A stretch of 64,000 nucleotides of DNA from Ascidiaceihabitans sp023955215. Its GTDB lineage: Bacteria; Pseudomonadota; Alphaproteobacteria; Rhodobacterales; Rhodobacteraceae. How positions within the stretch are numbered: position 1 is the first letter of the stretch; every line of letters starts with the position of its first letter. Shown here in pieces: positions 44,726 through 53,645 of this stretch. A program made the position numbers and the translations under genes. The notes below the pieces were generated by a model that saw nothing but the letters and a program-made list of their open reading frames with translations, was not told the origin of the DNA and did no database searches. The stretch is taken from contig CALSPX010000014.1 of NCBI GenBank assembly GCA_943788345.1, forward strand, positions 1-64,000, read 5' to 3'.

Positions 44726-45100
44726 CCTATGTCTTAAGTTAAGAGTTTATTCATGAAGTCTTCTGAATAATGGTGAGTAACTGCACAAGAGGGGATAACA
44801 CATCTTTCTCGCATCGTTTTCACGTATTTCATCCCCTTGGGGTATGAATAACATCTGCTGTGTTGATGAAAAGGTTATCCAAACAATATCCACAGGGATT
44901 AATGATAAGTTAGTCTAATCTGAGACACAAAAGTCTTATTTTTAAATGCTCGTTTTATGGTCAACCAATTCATCCACAAAATGTGATTAATTTCTGTCCC
45001 TCCTGTATAACAATTTGGATAACTAATTAATCCACAGAAAATGGCTTCCCTACTTAATCATCATCTTTCTCTTTATATATATATTATATTAAGTAAGGCT
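44717..45100. other. oriC: Predicted chromosomal replication origin (oriC)
   Basis: The only gene-free stretch over 300 bp. It is AT-rich and holds at least six DnaA-box-like 9-mers (consensus TTATCCACA): 44717-44725 (minus, perfect), 44875-44883 (TTATCCAAA), 44886-44894 (ATATCCACA), 44970-44978 (TCATCCACA), 45014-45022 (minus, TTATCCAAA) and 45028-45036 (TAATCCACA); all but the first have one mismatch. An A/T-only run near 45073-45092 could be the unwinding element. Flanking genes diverge from it, and parS sites and parAB lie nearby. The gene context maf | hemJ-rho-mnmE resembles known alphaproteobacterial origins. Minichromosome activity is untested. Confidence 0.8.
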
Positions 45101-45115
45101 AAGATGGAGAGTGAT

Positions 45116-45565
45116 ATGACGGACGTTCTTGCCCAAGCCTATCCATGGATTTTATCGATCCATATTATTTCCGTCATTTCATGGATGGCCGGTATTTTCT
45201 ATTTGCCACGATTGTTTGTTCATCATTCTGAGAAAGTAAAGCTCAGTGGCGAAACCCATGACCTGTTTTGCATGATGGAAAGCAAGTTGTTTAAAGTGAT
45301 CATGACGCCTGCGATGACAAGCACATGGATTTTTGGGCTTTTGCTTGTTGCCACACCTGGCATTGTTGATTGGTCCGAATACTGGCCTTGGGTAAAAGCA
45401 GCTTGTGTGATCTCAATGTCAGCTTTTCATTCTTGGTTGGGGCAACAGCAAAAGAACTTTTTAGAAGGCGAGGGTGTATTAAGCGGGCGGCGCTATCGGA
45501 TCATGAACGAAGTACCAACAGTATTGATGATCGCAATTGTAATTTCTGTGGTTGTTAAATTCTGA
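45116..45565 (+). CDS. hemJ: Protoporphyrinogen oxidase HemJ
   Basis: A 149-residue membrane protein with four helices and the HemJ signature: SIHIISVISWMAGIFYLPRLF with conserved His, Trp and Tyr, then FVHH, and a KxxxxxMTPAM-type segment (KVIMTPAMTSTW). It oxidises protoporphyrinogen IX in haem synthesis in bacteria lacking HemG/HemY. ATG 45116 has a GATGGAG site upstream; the longer frame from 45041 runs into the AT-rich origin region and is rejected. Confidence 0.92.
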   Translation: MTDVLAQAYPWILSIHIISVISWMAGIFYLPRLFVHHSEKVKLSGETHDLFCMMESKLFKVIMTPAMTSTWIFGLLLVATPGIVDWSEYWPWVKAACVISMSAFHSWLGQQQKNFLEGEGVLSGRRYRIMNEVPTVLMIAIVISVVVKF

Positions 45566-45580
45566 GAAACCCGTGCCTGA

Positions 45581-45700
45581 TTGACTCGACCCCCTAAAAA
45601 ACATAGATGATTTTCAACGCCCCATTCGGGGATCGTGTAAAACCAACATTTTTTACTCAACGCCAACGTATGCTTTCATACGATTTGGTTGGATATACCC
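45581..45700 (+). promoter_or_regulatory. rho leader with a candidate promoter and two hairpins
   Basis: TTGACT at 45581-45586, 16 bases, ATAGAT at 45603-45608 is a possible sigma-70 promoter. Two short hairpins follow: CCCC-ATTC-GGGG (45620-45631) and CGTATG-CTTT-CATACG (45667-45682). rho is autoregulated through its leader in other bacteria; whether these hairpins do this here is inference. Confidence 0.35.
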
Positions 45701-46993
45701 ATGACTGATACGACCTTTGACGCCCCACAAGAAACGCTAGACCTTGCGGACCTGAAACGCCAAACGCCAAAAGACTTGCTGTCTATGGCCGAAGAGCTTG
45801 AGATCGAAAATGCATCCACGATGCGCAAAGGTGAGATGATGTTCCAAATTCTGCGTGAACGCGCAGATGAAGGTTGGGAAATCTCTGGCGATGGTGTTTT
45901 GGAAGTCCTGCAAGATGGATTTGGTTTCCTGCGCTCACCTGAAGCTAACTATTTGGCTGGCCCAGATGACATTTACGTATCACCCGAAATGATCCGCCAA
46001 CACTCGTTGCGCACCGGTGATACAATTCATGGTTTGATCAAAGCCCCTGAAGAAGCAGAGCGTTATTTTGCTTTGACCGAAACACGTAAGATCAACTTTG
46101 AAGCTCCGGAAAAGGCTAAGCATAAGATTGCATTCGATAATTTGACGCCTCTCTACCCTGATGAGCGTCTGAAAATGGAAGTTGAAGACCCAACAGTTAA
46201 AGATCGCTCCGCTCGTATTATCGATCTAGTTGCCCCAATTGGCAAAGGCCAGCGCTCCCTAATTGTGGCACCGCCGCGTACTGGTAAAACTGTTTTGTTA
46301 CAGAACATCGCCAACAGCATCGAAAAGAACCATCCTGAGTGCTATCTGATCGTTTTGCTGATCGATGAGCGCCCAGAGGAAGTTACTGACATGCAGCGGT
46401 CCGTAAAAGGGGAGGTTGTGTCCTCGACCTTTGACGAACCAGCAACGCGTCACGTGGCCGTATCCGAAATGGTCATTGAAAAAGCCAAACGTTTGGTAGA
46501 GCACAAGCGCGACGTTGTCATCTTGCTCGATTCTATTACGCGTTTGGGTCGTGCGTTTAACACTGTGGTTCCATCATCCGGTAAAGTTTTGACCGGTGGT
46601 GTGGACGCAAACGCGCTTCAACGTCCAAAACGCTTCTTTGGTGCGGCACGTAATATCGAAGAGGGTGGATCGCTTACCATTATCGCAACTGCTTTGATCG
46701 ATACAGGTAGTCGCATGGATGAGGTTATCTTTGAAGAATTCAAAGGAACGGGTAACTCTGAAATTGTCTTGGATCGTAAGATCTCTGATAAACGCGTTTT
46801 CCCAGCGATCGACATCCAAAAATCAGGTACCCGTAAGGAAGAGCTGTTAGTTGATAAAATCGATCTGCAGAAAACCTTCGTTCTGCGCCGCATCCTAAAT
46901 CCAATGGGTACAACAGATGCTGTTGAGTTCCTAATTTCGAAGCTGAAACAAACAAAATCCAACGCGGACTTCTTTGATTCAATGAACACGTAA
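45701..46993 (+). CDS. rho: Transcription termination factor Rho
   Basis: A 430-residue Rho helicase. RNA-binding OB region with DGFGFLRSPEANYLAGPDDIYVS around residue 70, Walker A APPRTGKTVLLQNIAN (about 190-205), Walker B VVILLDSITRLGRAFN (about 272-287) and the R-loop segment GTGNSEIVLDRKISDKRVFPAID. It ends transcripts at rut sites by translocating on RNA. The frame opens at 45689 but ATG 45701 gives the usual start. Confidence 0.97.
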   Translation: MTDTTFDAPQETLDLADLKRQTPKDLLSMAEELEIENASTMRKGEMMFQILRERADEGWEISGDGVLEVLQDGFGFLRSPEANYLAGPDDIYVSPEMIRQHSLRTGDTIHGLIKAPEEAERYFALTETRKINFEAPEKAKHKIAFDNLTPLYPDERLKMEVEDPTVKDRSARIIDLVAPIGKGQRSLIVAPPRTGKTVLLQNIANSIEKNHPECYLIVLLIDERPEEVTDMQRSVKGEVVSSTFDEPATRHVAVSEMVIEKAKRLVEHKRDVVILLDSITRLGRAFNTVVPSSGKVLTGGVDANALQRPKRFFGAARNIEEGGSLTIIATALIDTGSRMDEVIFEEFKGTGNSEIVLDRKISDKRVFPAIDIQKSGTRKEELLVDKIDLQKTFVLRRILNPMGTTDAVEFLISKLKQTKSNADFFDSMNT

Positions 46994-47023
46994 CTTATTG
47001 TTCATTAACAATGGGTTAGATAG

Positions 47024-48301
47024 ATGAATACGATTTTTGCCCTCGCCAGCGCTCAAGGTCGCGCTGGGGTCTCCGTCATCCGCCTTTCTGGGCCGGATGC
47101 TAAGGAAGTTGTGGGAAAATTCGTCTCTAACTTGCCCAAGAACCGTGTTGCAGGCCTTCGTGTCCTAATCGATGAGACTGGGGAACCGCTCGATCATGCG
47201 CTTGTTCTTTGTTTTGATGGTCCGCGTAGCTTCACGGGCGATGATGTTGTCGAGCTGCACCTGCACGGTAGTATTGCTGTAGTCCAGTCTGTGTTACGCG
47301 TTTTGGGAGACAGTGGACTGGCGCGTTTGGCTGAGCCCGGTGAGTTCACGCGGCGCGCGCTGGAAAACGGGCGAATGGATCTAGCCCAGGTTGAGGGTCT
47401 AGCTGACCTAATCGAATCTGAAACTGAGGCGCAGCGCAAACAAGCCCTGCGCGTGGTGACGGGCCATCTAGGCGCTTTGGTTGAACAATGGCGTTCGTCT
47501 CTTATCCGCGCAGCAGCGCTTATTGAGGCCACGATTGATTTTGTTGACGAGGATGTTCCTGTCGATGTGACCCCAGAAGTTCGTGAACTGCTAAGAGGTG
47601 TGAAATCGGACCTGCTAAAGGAAATCGCTGGCAGTAAAATTGCTGAACGTATTCGCGTTGGTTTCGAAGTTGCAATTGTGGGTGCACCAAATGCGGGAAA
47701 ATCGACGCTTCTGAATGCGATGGCTGGTCGTGAAGCTGCAATTACGTCTGACATTGCCGGCACAACGCGCGATGTGATCGAAGTCCGAATGGACTTAAAA
47801 GGGTTGCCAGTAACAATTCTGGACACCGCAGGTTTGCGTGACGGCCAAGATGCGGTCGAAGTGATTGGTATCAAACGTGCTTTGGAGCGGGCAGGGGATG
47901 CGGACCTTCGTGTATTCTTGGCTGGCGATAATGAAGTGTTGCCACTTATCCAGCAACCTGATGATATTCGTGTGACTCCAAAGGCCGACCTTACGGGCAC
48001 CGGTGTCTCAGGCGTAACGGGGCAGGGCGTTTCTGAGTTGTTGGACGAAATTCAGCAAATCTTGGAACAGCGCTCATCACAAGCTGGTCTTGCCACGCAT
48101 GAGCGTCACCGAATTGCGATGCAATCAACATTGATCGCACTTGATGTGGTGCTACCTCTCGTTGACCTAGGTCCTAAACATTATGATATAGCTGCGGAAG
48201 AATTGCGTACTGCGATCCGTTCGCTCGAAGCGCTAGTAGGTCGAATCGACGTTGAAAACCTACTTGATGAAATTTTCTCCAGCTTTTGTCTGGGCAAGTG
48301 A
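47024..48301 (+). CDS. mnmE: tRNA modification GTPase MnmE
   Basis: A 425-residue GTPase that, with MnmG, installs the cmnm5 group on U34 of tRNAs. N-terminal folate-binding TIFALASAQGRAGVSVIRLSG-type segment, G1 VGAPNAGKSTLLNAMAG (about 224), G2/G3 ITSDIAGTTRD and DTAGLRDGQDAVE, and the C-terminal CLGK (C-x-G-K) motif. mnmG starts 4 bp after its stop. Confidence 0.96.
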   Translation: MNTIFALASAQGRAGVSVIRLSGPDAKEVVGKFVSNLPKNRVAGLRVLIDETGEPLDHALVLCFDGPRSFTGDDVVELHLHGSIAVVQSVLRVLGDSGLARLAEPGEFTRRALENGRMDLAQVEGLADLIESETEAQRKQALRVVTGHLGALVEQWRSSLIRAAALIEATIDFVDEDVPVDVTPEVRELLRGVKSDLLKEIAGSKIAERIRVGFEVAIVGAPNAGKSTLLNAMAGREAAITSDIAGTTRDVIEVRMDLKGLPVTILDTAGLRDGQDAVEVIGIKRALERAGDADLRVFLAGDNEVLPLIQQPDDIRVTPKADLTGTGVSGVTGQGVSELLDEIQQILEQRSSQAGLATHERHRIAMQSTLIALDVVLPLVDLGPKHYDIAAEELRTAIRSLEALVGRIDVENLLDEIFSSFCLGK

Positions 48302-48305
48302 TGGA

Positions 48306-50174
48306 GTGTTTCACGTGAAACATTTTGATGTACTCGTAATTGGCGGCGGTCATGCTGGATCAGAAGCCGCACATGCAGCAGCACGCCTTGGTGCGACGAC
48401 CGCTTTGGTAACTATGACGCGAGACGGAATTGGCGTGATGTCTTGTAATCCTGCCATTGGTGGTCTTGGGAAAGGGCACTTGGTACGTGAAATTGATGCC
48501 CTTGATGGTGTTATGGGTCGTGTTTCTGATCTTGCTGGGATTCAGTTCCGTTTGCTAAATCGGAAAAAAGGTCCGGCAGTGCAGGGGCCGCGTACTCAAG
48601 CAGATCGCAAAATTTATCAACAGTCGATGCTTGCTGAAACTGAGAAACGCGAGAACCTTTCGATTGTTATTGGCGAGGTGACTGATTTTTTGATGTCCGG
48701 CGATACTGTCACTGGCGTTCAGCTGGCTGATGGATCTGAAATCAAATCAAAGCGTGTTATTCTCACGACGGGAACTTTTCTTCGTGGCGTCATCCATATC
48801 GGTGACGTTTCATATTCCGGTGGGCGTATGGGCGATAAGGCCTCGGTTAAGTTGGCTGAGCGCATAGATTCATTTGAATTGCCTTTGGGCCGCTTGAAAA
48901 CTGGCACCCCACCACGCCTAGACGGACGCACGATCAAGTGGGATCTGCTGGAATCCCAAGCAGGGGATGAGGATCCAGCGCTGTTTTCCTTCATGTCTAA
49001 TAAGGTCTCTGCCCGCCAAATCTCGTGTGGGATGACCTACACGAACGAGAAAACCCACGACATTATTCGCGAGAACCTTACGAAATCCGCTATGTATGGC
49101 GGTCACATTGATGGAGTCGGGCCGCGTTATTGCCCGTCTATAGAAGATAAGATCGTCCGCTTTGGTGAAAAGCACAGCCATTTGGTTTTTCTAGAGCCAG
49201 AGGGCTTGGACGATCATACAGTTTATCCGAATGGAATTTCGACATCGTTGCCTGAATCTGTTCAAGAAGATTACGTGAAATCGATCTATGGTCTGGAGGA
49301 TGTGAAAATTCTGCAACCTGGATATGCGATCGAGTACGACTATATCGACCCTCGCGTTCTTGATGATACTCTCGCCCTGCCAACTGTTGGTGGTCTATAT
49401 CTTGCGGGTCAGATCAACGGAACTACAGGATATGAGGAAGCGGCGGCACAAGGCATGGTCGCTGGCTTCAACGCGGCGCTTTCAGCGCTTGGACGTAATC
49501 CTGTCCACTTTAGCCGCAGTGAAAGCTATATCGGTGTAATGATTGACGATCTGACAACGCGCGGCGTGACAGAGCCATACCGGATGTTTACGTCCCGCGC
49601 GGAGTTCCGTCTATCCCTTCGAGCAGATAACGCTGATCAGCGTTTGACACCACTGGCAAAAGAGCTGGGTGCTGCTTCCGATGAACGGATCGCAGTTTTT
49701 GATGCCAAGATGGAACGCTTAGCTAGGGGATACGAAGTTATTCAAGGCGAGACGTTCACTCCGAAACAAGCGCAGGCAGCTGGGATCGATGTAAGCCAAG
49801 ACGGCTCGCGCCGAACAGCCTATCAAATTTTGGCATTTCCAAGCGTACAGTTTGAGAACCTGCTGCCATTGATGCCAAAGCTGGCTGAACTGGATTTAGA
49901 AACGCAAAAGCAGCTAGAGCGTGAGGCAACCTACGCGAGCTTTCTGTCACGGCAGCAGCGTGATATCGATCGTATTGCGAAGGATGAAGCTCATAAGATC
50001 CCCGAAACATTTGATTATCAGCCTATTGATGGGCTTTCTAATGAATTGAAGGCAAAGCTATTGTTGGTGCGCCCATCGACTCTGGCCCAAGCGGGGCGGA
50101 TTGATGGCATGACGCCGGCGGCCTTAGCATTGCTATTGGCAAAAATTAAGCAATTTGAAAAGAAATCTGCATGA
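48306..50174 (+). CDS. mnmG: tRNA uridine 5-carboxymethylaminomethyl modification enzyme MnmG (GidA)
   Basis: A 622-residue FAD enzyme, partner of MnmE. FAD-binding VIGGGHAGSEAAHAAARLG follows the start; GLGKGHLVREIDAL, GLKTGTPPR-like RLKTGTPPRLDGR, and TSRAEFRLSLRADNADQRLTP are diagnostic. The start is GTG at 48306 giving VFHVKHFDV. No nearer ATG exists in frame, and a perfect parS palindrome occupies bases 48307-48322, that is, the first six codons. Confidence 0.95.
   Translation: MFHVKHFDVLVIGGGHAGSEAAHAAARLGATTALVTMTRDGIGVMSCNPAIGGLGKGHLVREIDALDGVMGRVSDLAGIQFRLLNRKKGPAVQGPRTQADRKIYQQSMLAETEKRENLSIVIGEVTDFLMSGDTVTGVQLADGSEIKSKRVILTTGTFLRGVIHIGDVSYSGGRMGDKASVKLAERIDSFELPLGRLKTGTPPRLDGRTIKWDLLESQAGDEDPALFSFMSNKVSARQISCGMTYTNEKTHDIIRENLTKSAMYGGHIDGVGPRYCPSIEDKIVRFGEKHSHLVFLEPEGLDDHTVYPNGISTSLPESVQEDYVKSIYGLEDVKILQPGYAIEYDYIDPRVLDDTLALPTVGGLYLAGQINGTTGYEEAAAQGMVAGFNAALSALGRNPVHFSRSESYIGVMIDDLTTRGVTEPYRMFTSRAEFRLSLRADNADQRLTPLAKELGAASDERIAVFDAKMERLARGYEVIQGETFTPKQAQAAGIDVSQDGSRRTAYQILAFPSVQFENLLPLMPKLAELDLETQKQLEREATYASFLSRQQRDIDRIAKDEAHKIPETFDYQPIDGLSNELKAKLLLVRPSTLAQAGRIDGMTPAALALLLAKIKQFEKKSA
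48307..48322. promoter_or_regulatory. parS: parS site 1 (start of mnmG)
   Basis: TGTTTCACGTGAAACA, a perfect 16-bp palindrome identical to the canonical chromosomal parS bound by ParB. It overlaps the GTG start and first codons of mnmG, so it is both centromere site and coding sequence. Confidence 0.93.
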
Positions 50175-50785
50175 ACGTTCCAGGCTGGTTAAAGATTAAT
50201 GTTTCACGTGAAACATTAGATAGGTTGGAGGCCTACGTGGCTTTGATTGAAAAGTGGAACCCGAAGATAAACTTGGTTTCTAAGTCGAGCCTGCCATATA
50301 TTTGGGATCGTCATATTTGGGACTCGGCCCAGATATTGGATATTGATGTTGAAGGCTCAGTTTGGGCTGACTTTGGTAGTGGTGGTGGGTTGCCAGGTAT
50401 CGTTTTGGCCATCTTCGCAAAGGAACTTCGGCCAGAAATGCAATTTCATCTTGTCGAAAGTGATCAACGTAAATGTGCCTTTCTTCGGAACGCTGTCCGT
50501 GAGATTGGCTTGAACGTCAAAGTTTACGCTGAAAGAATCGAAGTACTTGATCCAATAGAGGCCGATATCATTTCCGCGCGCGCTCTTACGGACTTGAATG
50601 GCTTGCTTGAGTTTGTGGACCGCCATTCCGCAGTCGATGGAGTGGCCATTTTGCCAAAAGGTGAAACTTGGGAAAAAGAAATTTCTCAAGCTCAAGAAAA
50701 CTGGTCATTTGAATACGAAGAAATTAGAAGTAACACTAATAGTAACGCCGCCATCATAATGATTAAGGAATTTGTCCGTGTCTGA
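50171..50785 (+). CDS. rsmG: 16S rRNA (guanine-527-N7) methyltransferase RsmG (GidB)
   Basis: A 204-residue SAM-dependent methyltransferase for G527 of 16S rRNA. NPKINLVSKSSLPYIWDRHIWDS (about 34-56, broken by the family's variable residues), SAM-binding WADFGSGGGLPGIVLAI, and ISARALTDLNGLLEFV are present. Its ATG overlaps the mnmG stop (ATGA). Codons 10-15 (N-V-S-R-E-T) are encoded by the second parS site. Confidence 0.95.
   Translation: MNVPGWLKINVSRETLDRLEAYVALIEKWNPKINLVSKSSLPYIWDRHIWDSAQILDIDVEGSVWADFGSGGGLPGIVLAIFAKELRPEMQFHLVESDQRKCAFLRNAVREIGLNVKVYAERIEVLDPIEADIISARALTDLNGLLEFVDRHSAVDGVAILPKGETWEKEISQAQENWSFEYEEIRSNTNSNAAIIMIKEFVRV
50200..50215. promoter_or_regulatory. parS: parS site 2 (inside rsmG)
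   Basis: TGTTTCACGTGAAACA, perfect 16-bp parS palindrome, 1.9 kb from the first site. It encodes the N-V-S-R-E-T peptide near the RsmG N-terminus, as in many bacteria that carry parS in this gene. Confidence 0.93.
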
Positions 50786-51578
50786 TCCGACGCGCCCAGA
50801 AGGGCCTAAAATTATTGCTGTGGCGAACCAAAAGGGTGGTGTGGGCAAGACGACAACGACGATTAATTTGTCTGCTGCACTCGCAGAGGCTGGCTATCGT
50901 GTTTTGGTGGTTGATTTAGATCCGCAAGGGAATGCTTCCACCGGTCTGGGAATTGAACAAAGCGAGCGAGAGCTAACAACATACGAACTTTTGCTTGAGG
51001 ATATCGCACTTAAGGATGTCATTCAGGCAACTTCGATTGAAGATTTGGCGATCATCCCTGCGACTGTGGATCTAAGTTCGGCCGACCTTGAGCTGGTTTC
51101 AAACGAAAAGCGTAGTTTCTTGTTGCACGACGCGTTGCGTCAAACGCAGATGGACGAGTTTGAATTTGATTTCATTCTCATCGATTGCCCGCCGTCTTTG
51201 AACCTTTTGACTGTTAATGCTATGATTGCGGCTCATACGGTCTTGGTTCCATTGCAAAGCGAGTTCTTCGCATTGGAGGGACTGTCCCAATTGATGCTGA
51301 CGATCCGCGAAGTTCGTCAATCCGGAAATACGGAACTTCGTATCGAGGGTGTTGTTTTGACGATGTACGACAAGCGGAACAATCTTTCGCAGCAGGTCGA
51401 ACAGGATGCGCGCGATAACTTAGGTGAGCTGGTATTTGAAACGGTCATCCCACGTAACGTTCGGTTGAGCGAGGCACCGTCGTTTGCAATGCCGGTCCTG
51501 ACTTACGATTCGACATCAAAAGGTGCCATTGCATATCGTGCATTGGCCCAAGAATTGATTGAAAAGAACAAACTGTAA
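50778..51578 (+). CDS. parA: Chromosome partitioning ATPase ParA
   Basis: A 266-residue Walker-type ATPase. Deviant Walker A ANQKGGVGKTTTTINLSA (about 14-31), DLDPQGNASTGLG and DCPPSLNLLTVNAM. It drives ParB-parS complexes along the nucleoid. GTG at 50778 has AAGGA 8 nt upstream and is preferred over TTG at 50772, whose spacing to AAGGA is too short. It overlaps the rsmG end by 8 bp. Confidence 0.96.
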   Translation: MSDPTRPEGPKIIAVANQKGGVGKTTTTINLSAALAEAGYRVLVVDLDPQGNASTGLGIEQSERELTTYELLLEDIALKDVIQATSIEDLAIIPATVDLSSADLELVSNEKRSFLLHDALRQTQMDEFEFDFILIDCPPSLNLLTVNAMIAAHTVLVPLQSEFFALEGLSQLMLTIREVRQSGNTELRIEGVVLTMYDKRNNLSQQVEQDARDNLGELVFETVIPRNVRLSEAPSFAMPVLTYDSTSKGAIAYRALAQELIEKNKL

Positions 51579-51597
51579 TCTAGGATAGAGGTGCAAC

Positions 51598-52491
51598 ATG
51601 GCTTCAGGTAGAGATAACAAACGCGGACTTGGTCGTGGGCTTTCAGCTTTGATGGCTGATGTGACAGAGGCTGAAAAGCCAGTACAAGGTGGGCCTGCTG
51701 CTGAACTATTTGTTCCGATTGAACAGATTGAAGCCAATCCTGATCAACCACGCAAACAATTTGTTCAGGGCGATTTGGATGATTTGGCTGCGTCGATCAA
51801 AGAAAAGGGTGTTATCCAACCGTTGATCGTGCGGGTTCTGGATAGTGGTCGTTACCAGATTGTTGCGGGTGAACGCCGCTGGCGCGCATCGCAGATGGCG
51901 AAATTGCATAAGCTTCCGGTTGTAGTGCGTCAGTTTTCTGATGCAGAAGTTCTAGAAGTTGCGATTATTGAAAACATTCAGCGCGCTGATCTAAACCCAA
52001 TGGAAGAAGCCGTTGGGTATCGTCAGTTGATGGATCGCTTTGGTCATACTCAGGAAAAGATGGCAGAGGCTTTGGGAAAAAGCCGTAGCCACATCGCTAA
52101 CTTACTTCGTCTACTGAATCTGCCATCCGATGTAATTGAACTCGTTCGCAGTGGTGAATTGTCTTCGGGTCACGCGCGCGCGTTGGTCCCAGCAGAGAAT
52201 GCGTCTGAATTGGCCAAGCTTGTCATCAAGAGTGGTCTGAGCGTTCGCGCTACAGAAGCACTTGTGAAGTCATCTGCAGGCAAGGGTGAACCAAAGAGTG
52301 AGGAAAACATCTTCGGTGGCAAGCCTGAGAAGGACGCAGACACCAAAGCGCTTGAGGGTGATTTGTCGGCGGGTCTTCGGATGAAGGTTTTGTTGAACCA
52401 CAAGCCGGGGTCTGAGAACGGTCAGATGGTCATTAATTACGGCTCTCTCGACGATCTCGATGAACTGTGTCGTAGGCTGGGTGGGGCTTAA
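51598..52491 (+). CDS. parB: Chromosome partitioning protein ParB
   Basis: A 297-residue ParB/Spo0J. N-terminal GLGRGLSALMAD (ParA-stimulating type), CTPase/ParB box with GERRWRASQMAKL and IIENIQRADLNPMEEA (about 121-136), central helix-turn-helix (TQEKMAEALGKSRSHIANLLRLL) for parS, and a C-terminal dimer domain. It follows parA by 19 bp and would bind the two parS sites just upstream. Confidence 0.96.
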   Translation: MASGRDNKRGLGRGLSALMADVTEAEKPVQGGPAAELFVPIEQIEANPDQPRKQFVQGDLDDLAASIKEKGVIQPLIVRVLDSGRYQIVAGERRWRASQMAKLHKLPVVVRQFSDAEVLEVAIIENIQRADLNPMEEAVGYRQLMDRFGHTQEKMAEALGKSRSHIANLLRLLNLPSDVIELVRSGELSSGHARALVPAENASELAKLVIKSGLSVRATEALVKSSAGKGEPKSEENIFGGKPEKDADTKALEGDLSAGLRMKVLLNHKPGSENGQMVINYGSLDDLDELCRRLGGA

Positions 52492-53645
52492 GCCTCTAGG
52501 AGACGCCTTAAAACAGCGTTCAAAATCATAAATCCCTGATCTGAAACGATAATTCTGTCTTTTTGGGCGTGAAGTAGATTTAAATCAACCAGCTCATTTA
52601 TGGCGTTTTGATCGATGTTACGGCCCGAAAGGTTGAAAAACCGCTTCGGGTCGATGCCTTCCTTCAATCGAAGGCCCATCAGTAAAAGTTCACTTGCTTG
52701 ATCCTCGCGCGCCAATTGTTCGCGGGGTTTTTCTGTTTCGCCAGTCAACGCGGCGTCGAGCCAGCGTTTTGGATTGCTATAGCATTCAGTGGCTTTGCGC
52801 TGGCCGTTGATGGTCAGGCGACCATGCGCACCAGGACCGATGCCAACGTAATCGCCATAGCGCCAGTAGACGAGGTTGTGGCGCGACTGGGCTCCGTCAC
52901 GCGCGTGGTTGGACACCTCATAAGATGGCATGCCTGCTTCACCACACAGGTCTTGAGTCACTTCGTACATATCCGCGCCAAGGTCGTCGCTTGGGAGGCC
53001 CGCGAGTTTACCCGCGTTGTAGCGATCGCCGAATGCGGTCCCTTGTTCGATTGTGAGCTGATAAAGTGAAAGATGATCAATCGCCATATTTAGAGCCTGC
53101 TTTAGCTCTGACTTCCACTCATCCAGCGTTTGTTTCTGGCGACCATAGATCAGGTCAAAGCTGACTCGATCAAATGTGGTACGCGCCACGTCGAATGCGG
53201 TGCGTGCCTCATCAACGGTGTGGATACGTCCCAAACGGCGCAGATCTTCGTCATTCAGTGCTTGCACCCCCATGGAGATGCGATTGATGCCTGCCTGACG
53301 GAATGCCGCAAAACGGCCCGCCTCGACGGAACCGGGGTTGGCTTCGAGTGTGGTTTCCAGATCGTTAGCCGTGGGCCAGAGGCGATAGATTTCTGACATG
53401 ATGTCTGCCACCACGTCTGGGTCCATCAGGCTGGGTGTCCCGCCGCCGAAAAACACGCTGCGCAACACGCGGCCCTTGGTTTCACGTTCGGCACGCCGCA
53501 GTTCGGCAAGATAGCCGTCGCGCCATGCGGAATGGTCGATGCTGCGTGAAACATGGCTGTTGAAATCGCAATAGGGGCATTTGGCGGCGCAAAATGGCCA
53601 GTGGATGTAGAGGCCAAAGCCGCCCTGTTCCCAATCTTCAGCCAA
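52488..53645 (-). CDS. hemW: Radical SAM haem chaperone HemW
   Basis: A 385-residue radical SAM protein beginning with GLYIHWPFCAAKCPYCDFNSH: the C-x3-C-x2-C cluster motif plus the extra Cys seen in HemW/HemN-like proteins. FFGGGTPSLM and ISMGVQALND follow. HemW is a haem-insertion chaperone rather than a coproporphyrinogen oxidase; the short form and N-terminus fit HemW. It overlaps rdgB by 8 bp and ends inside the parB stop on the other strand. Confidence 0.92.
   Translation of the reverse strand: MAEDWEQGGFGLYIHWPFCAAKCPYCDFNSHVSRSIDHSAWRDGYLAELRRAERETKGRVLRSVFFGGGTPSLMDPDVVADIMSEIYRLWPTANDLETTLEANPGSVEAGRFAAFRQAGINRISMGVQALNDEDLRRLGRIHTVDEARTAFDVARTTFDRVSFDLIYGRQKQTLDEWKSELKQALNMAIDHLSLYQLTIEQGTAFGDRYNAGKLAGLPSDDLGADMYEVTQDLCGEAGMPSYEVSNHARDGAQSRHNLVYWRYGDYVGIGPGAHGRLTINGQRKATECYSNPKRWLDAALTGETEKPREQLAREDQASELLLMGLRLKEGIDPKRFFNLSGRNIDQNAINELVDLNLLHAQKDRIIVSDQGFMILNAVLRRLLEA

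Noticed and set aside
44786..44800. Further DnaA-like box (AGGGGATAA)
   Set aside because: Two mismatches to the consensus; not counted in the origin cluster.
47194..48000. 268-codon open frame antisense to mnmE
   Set aside because: Serine/arginine-rich composition typical of an antisense shadow; mnmE on the plus strand has all family motifs and covers it fully.
53541..53556. Possible third parS (GCGTGAAACA)
   Set aside because: Only one half of the palindrome matches; the other arm is unrelated.
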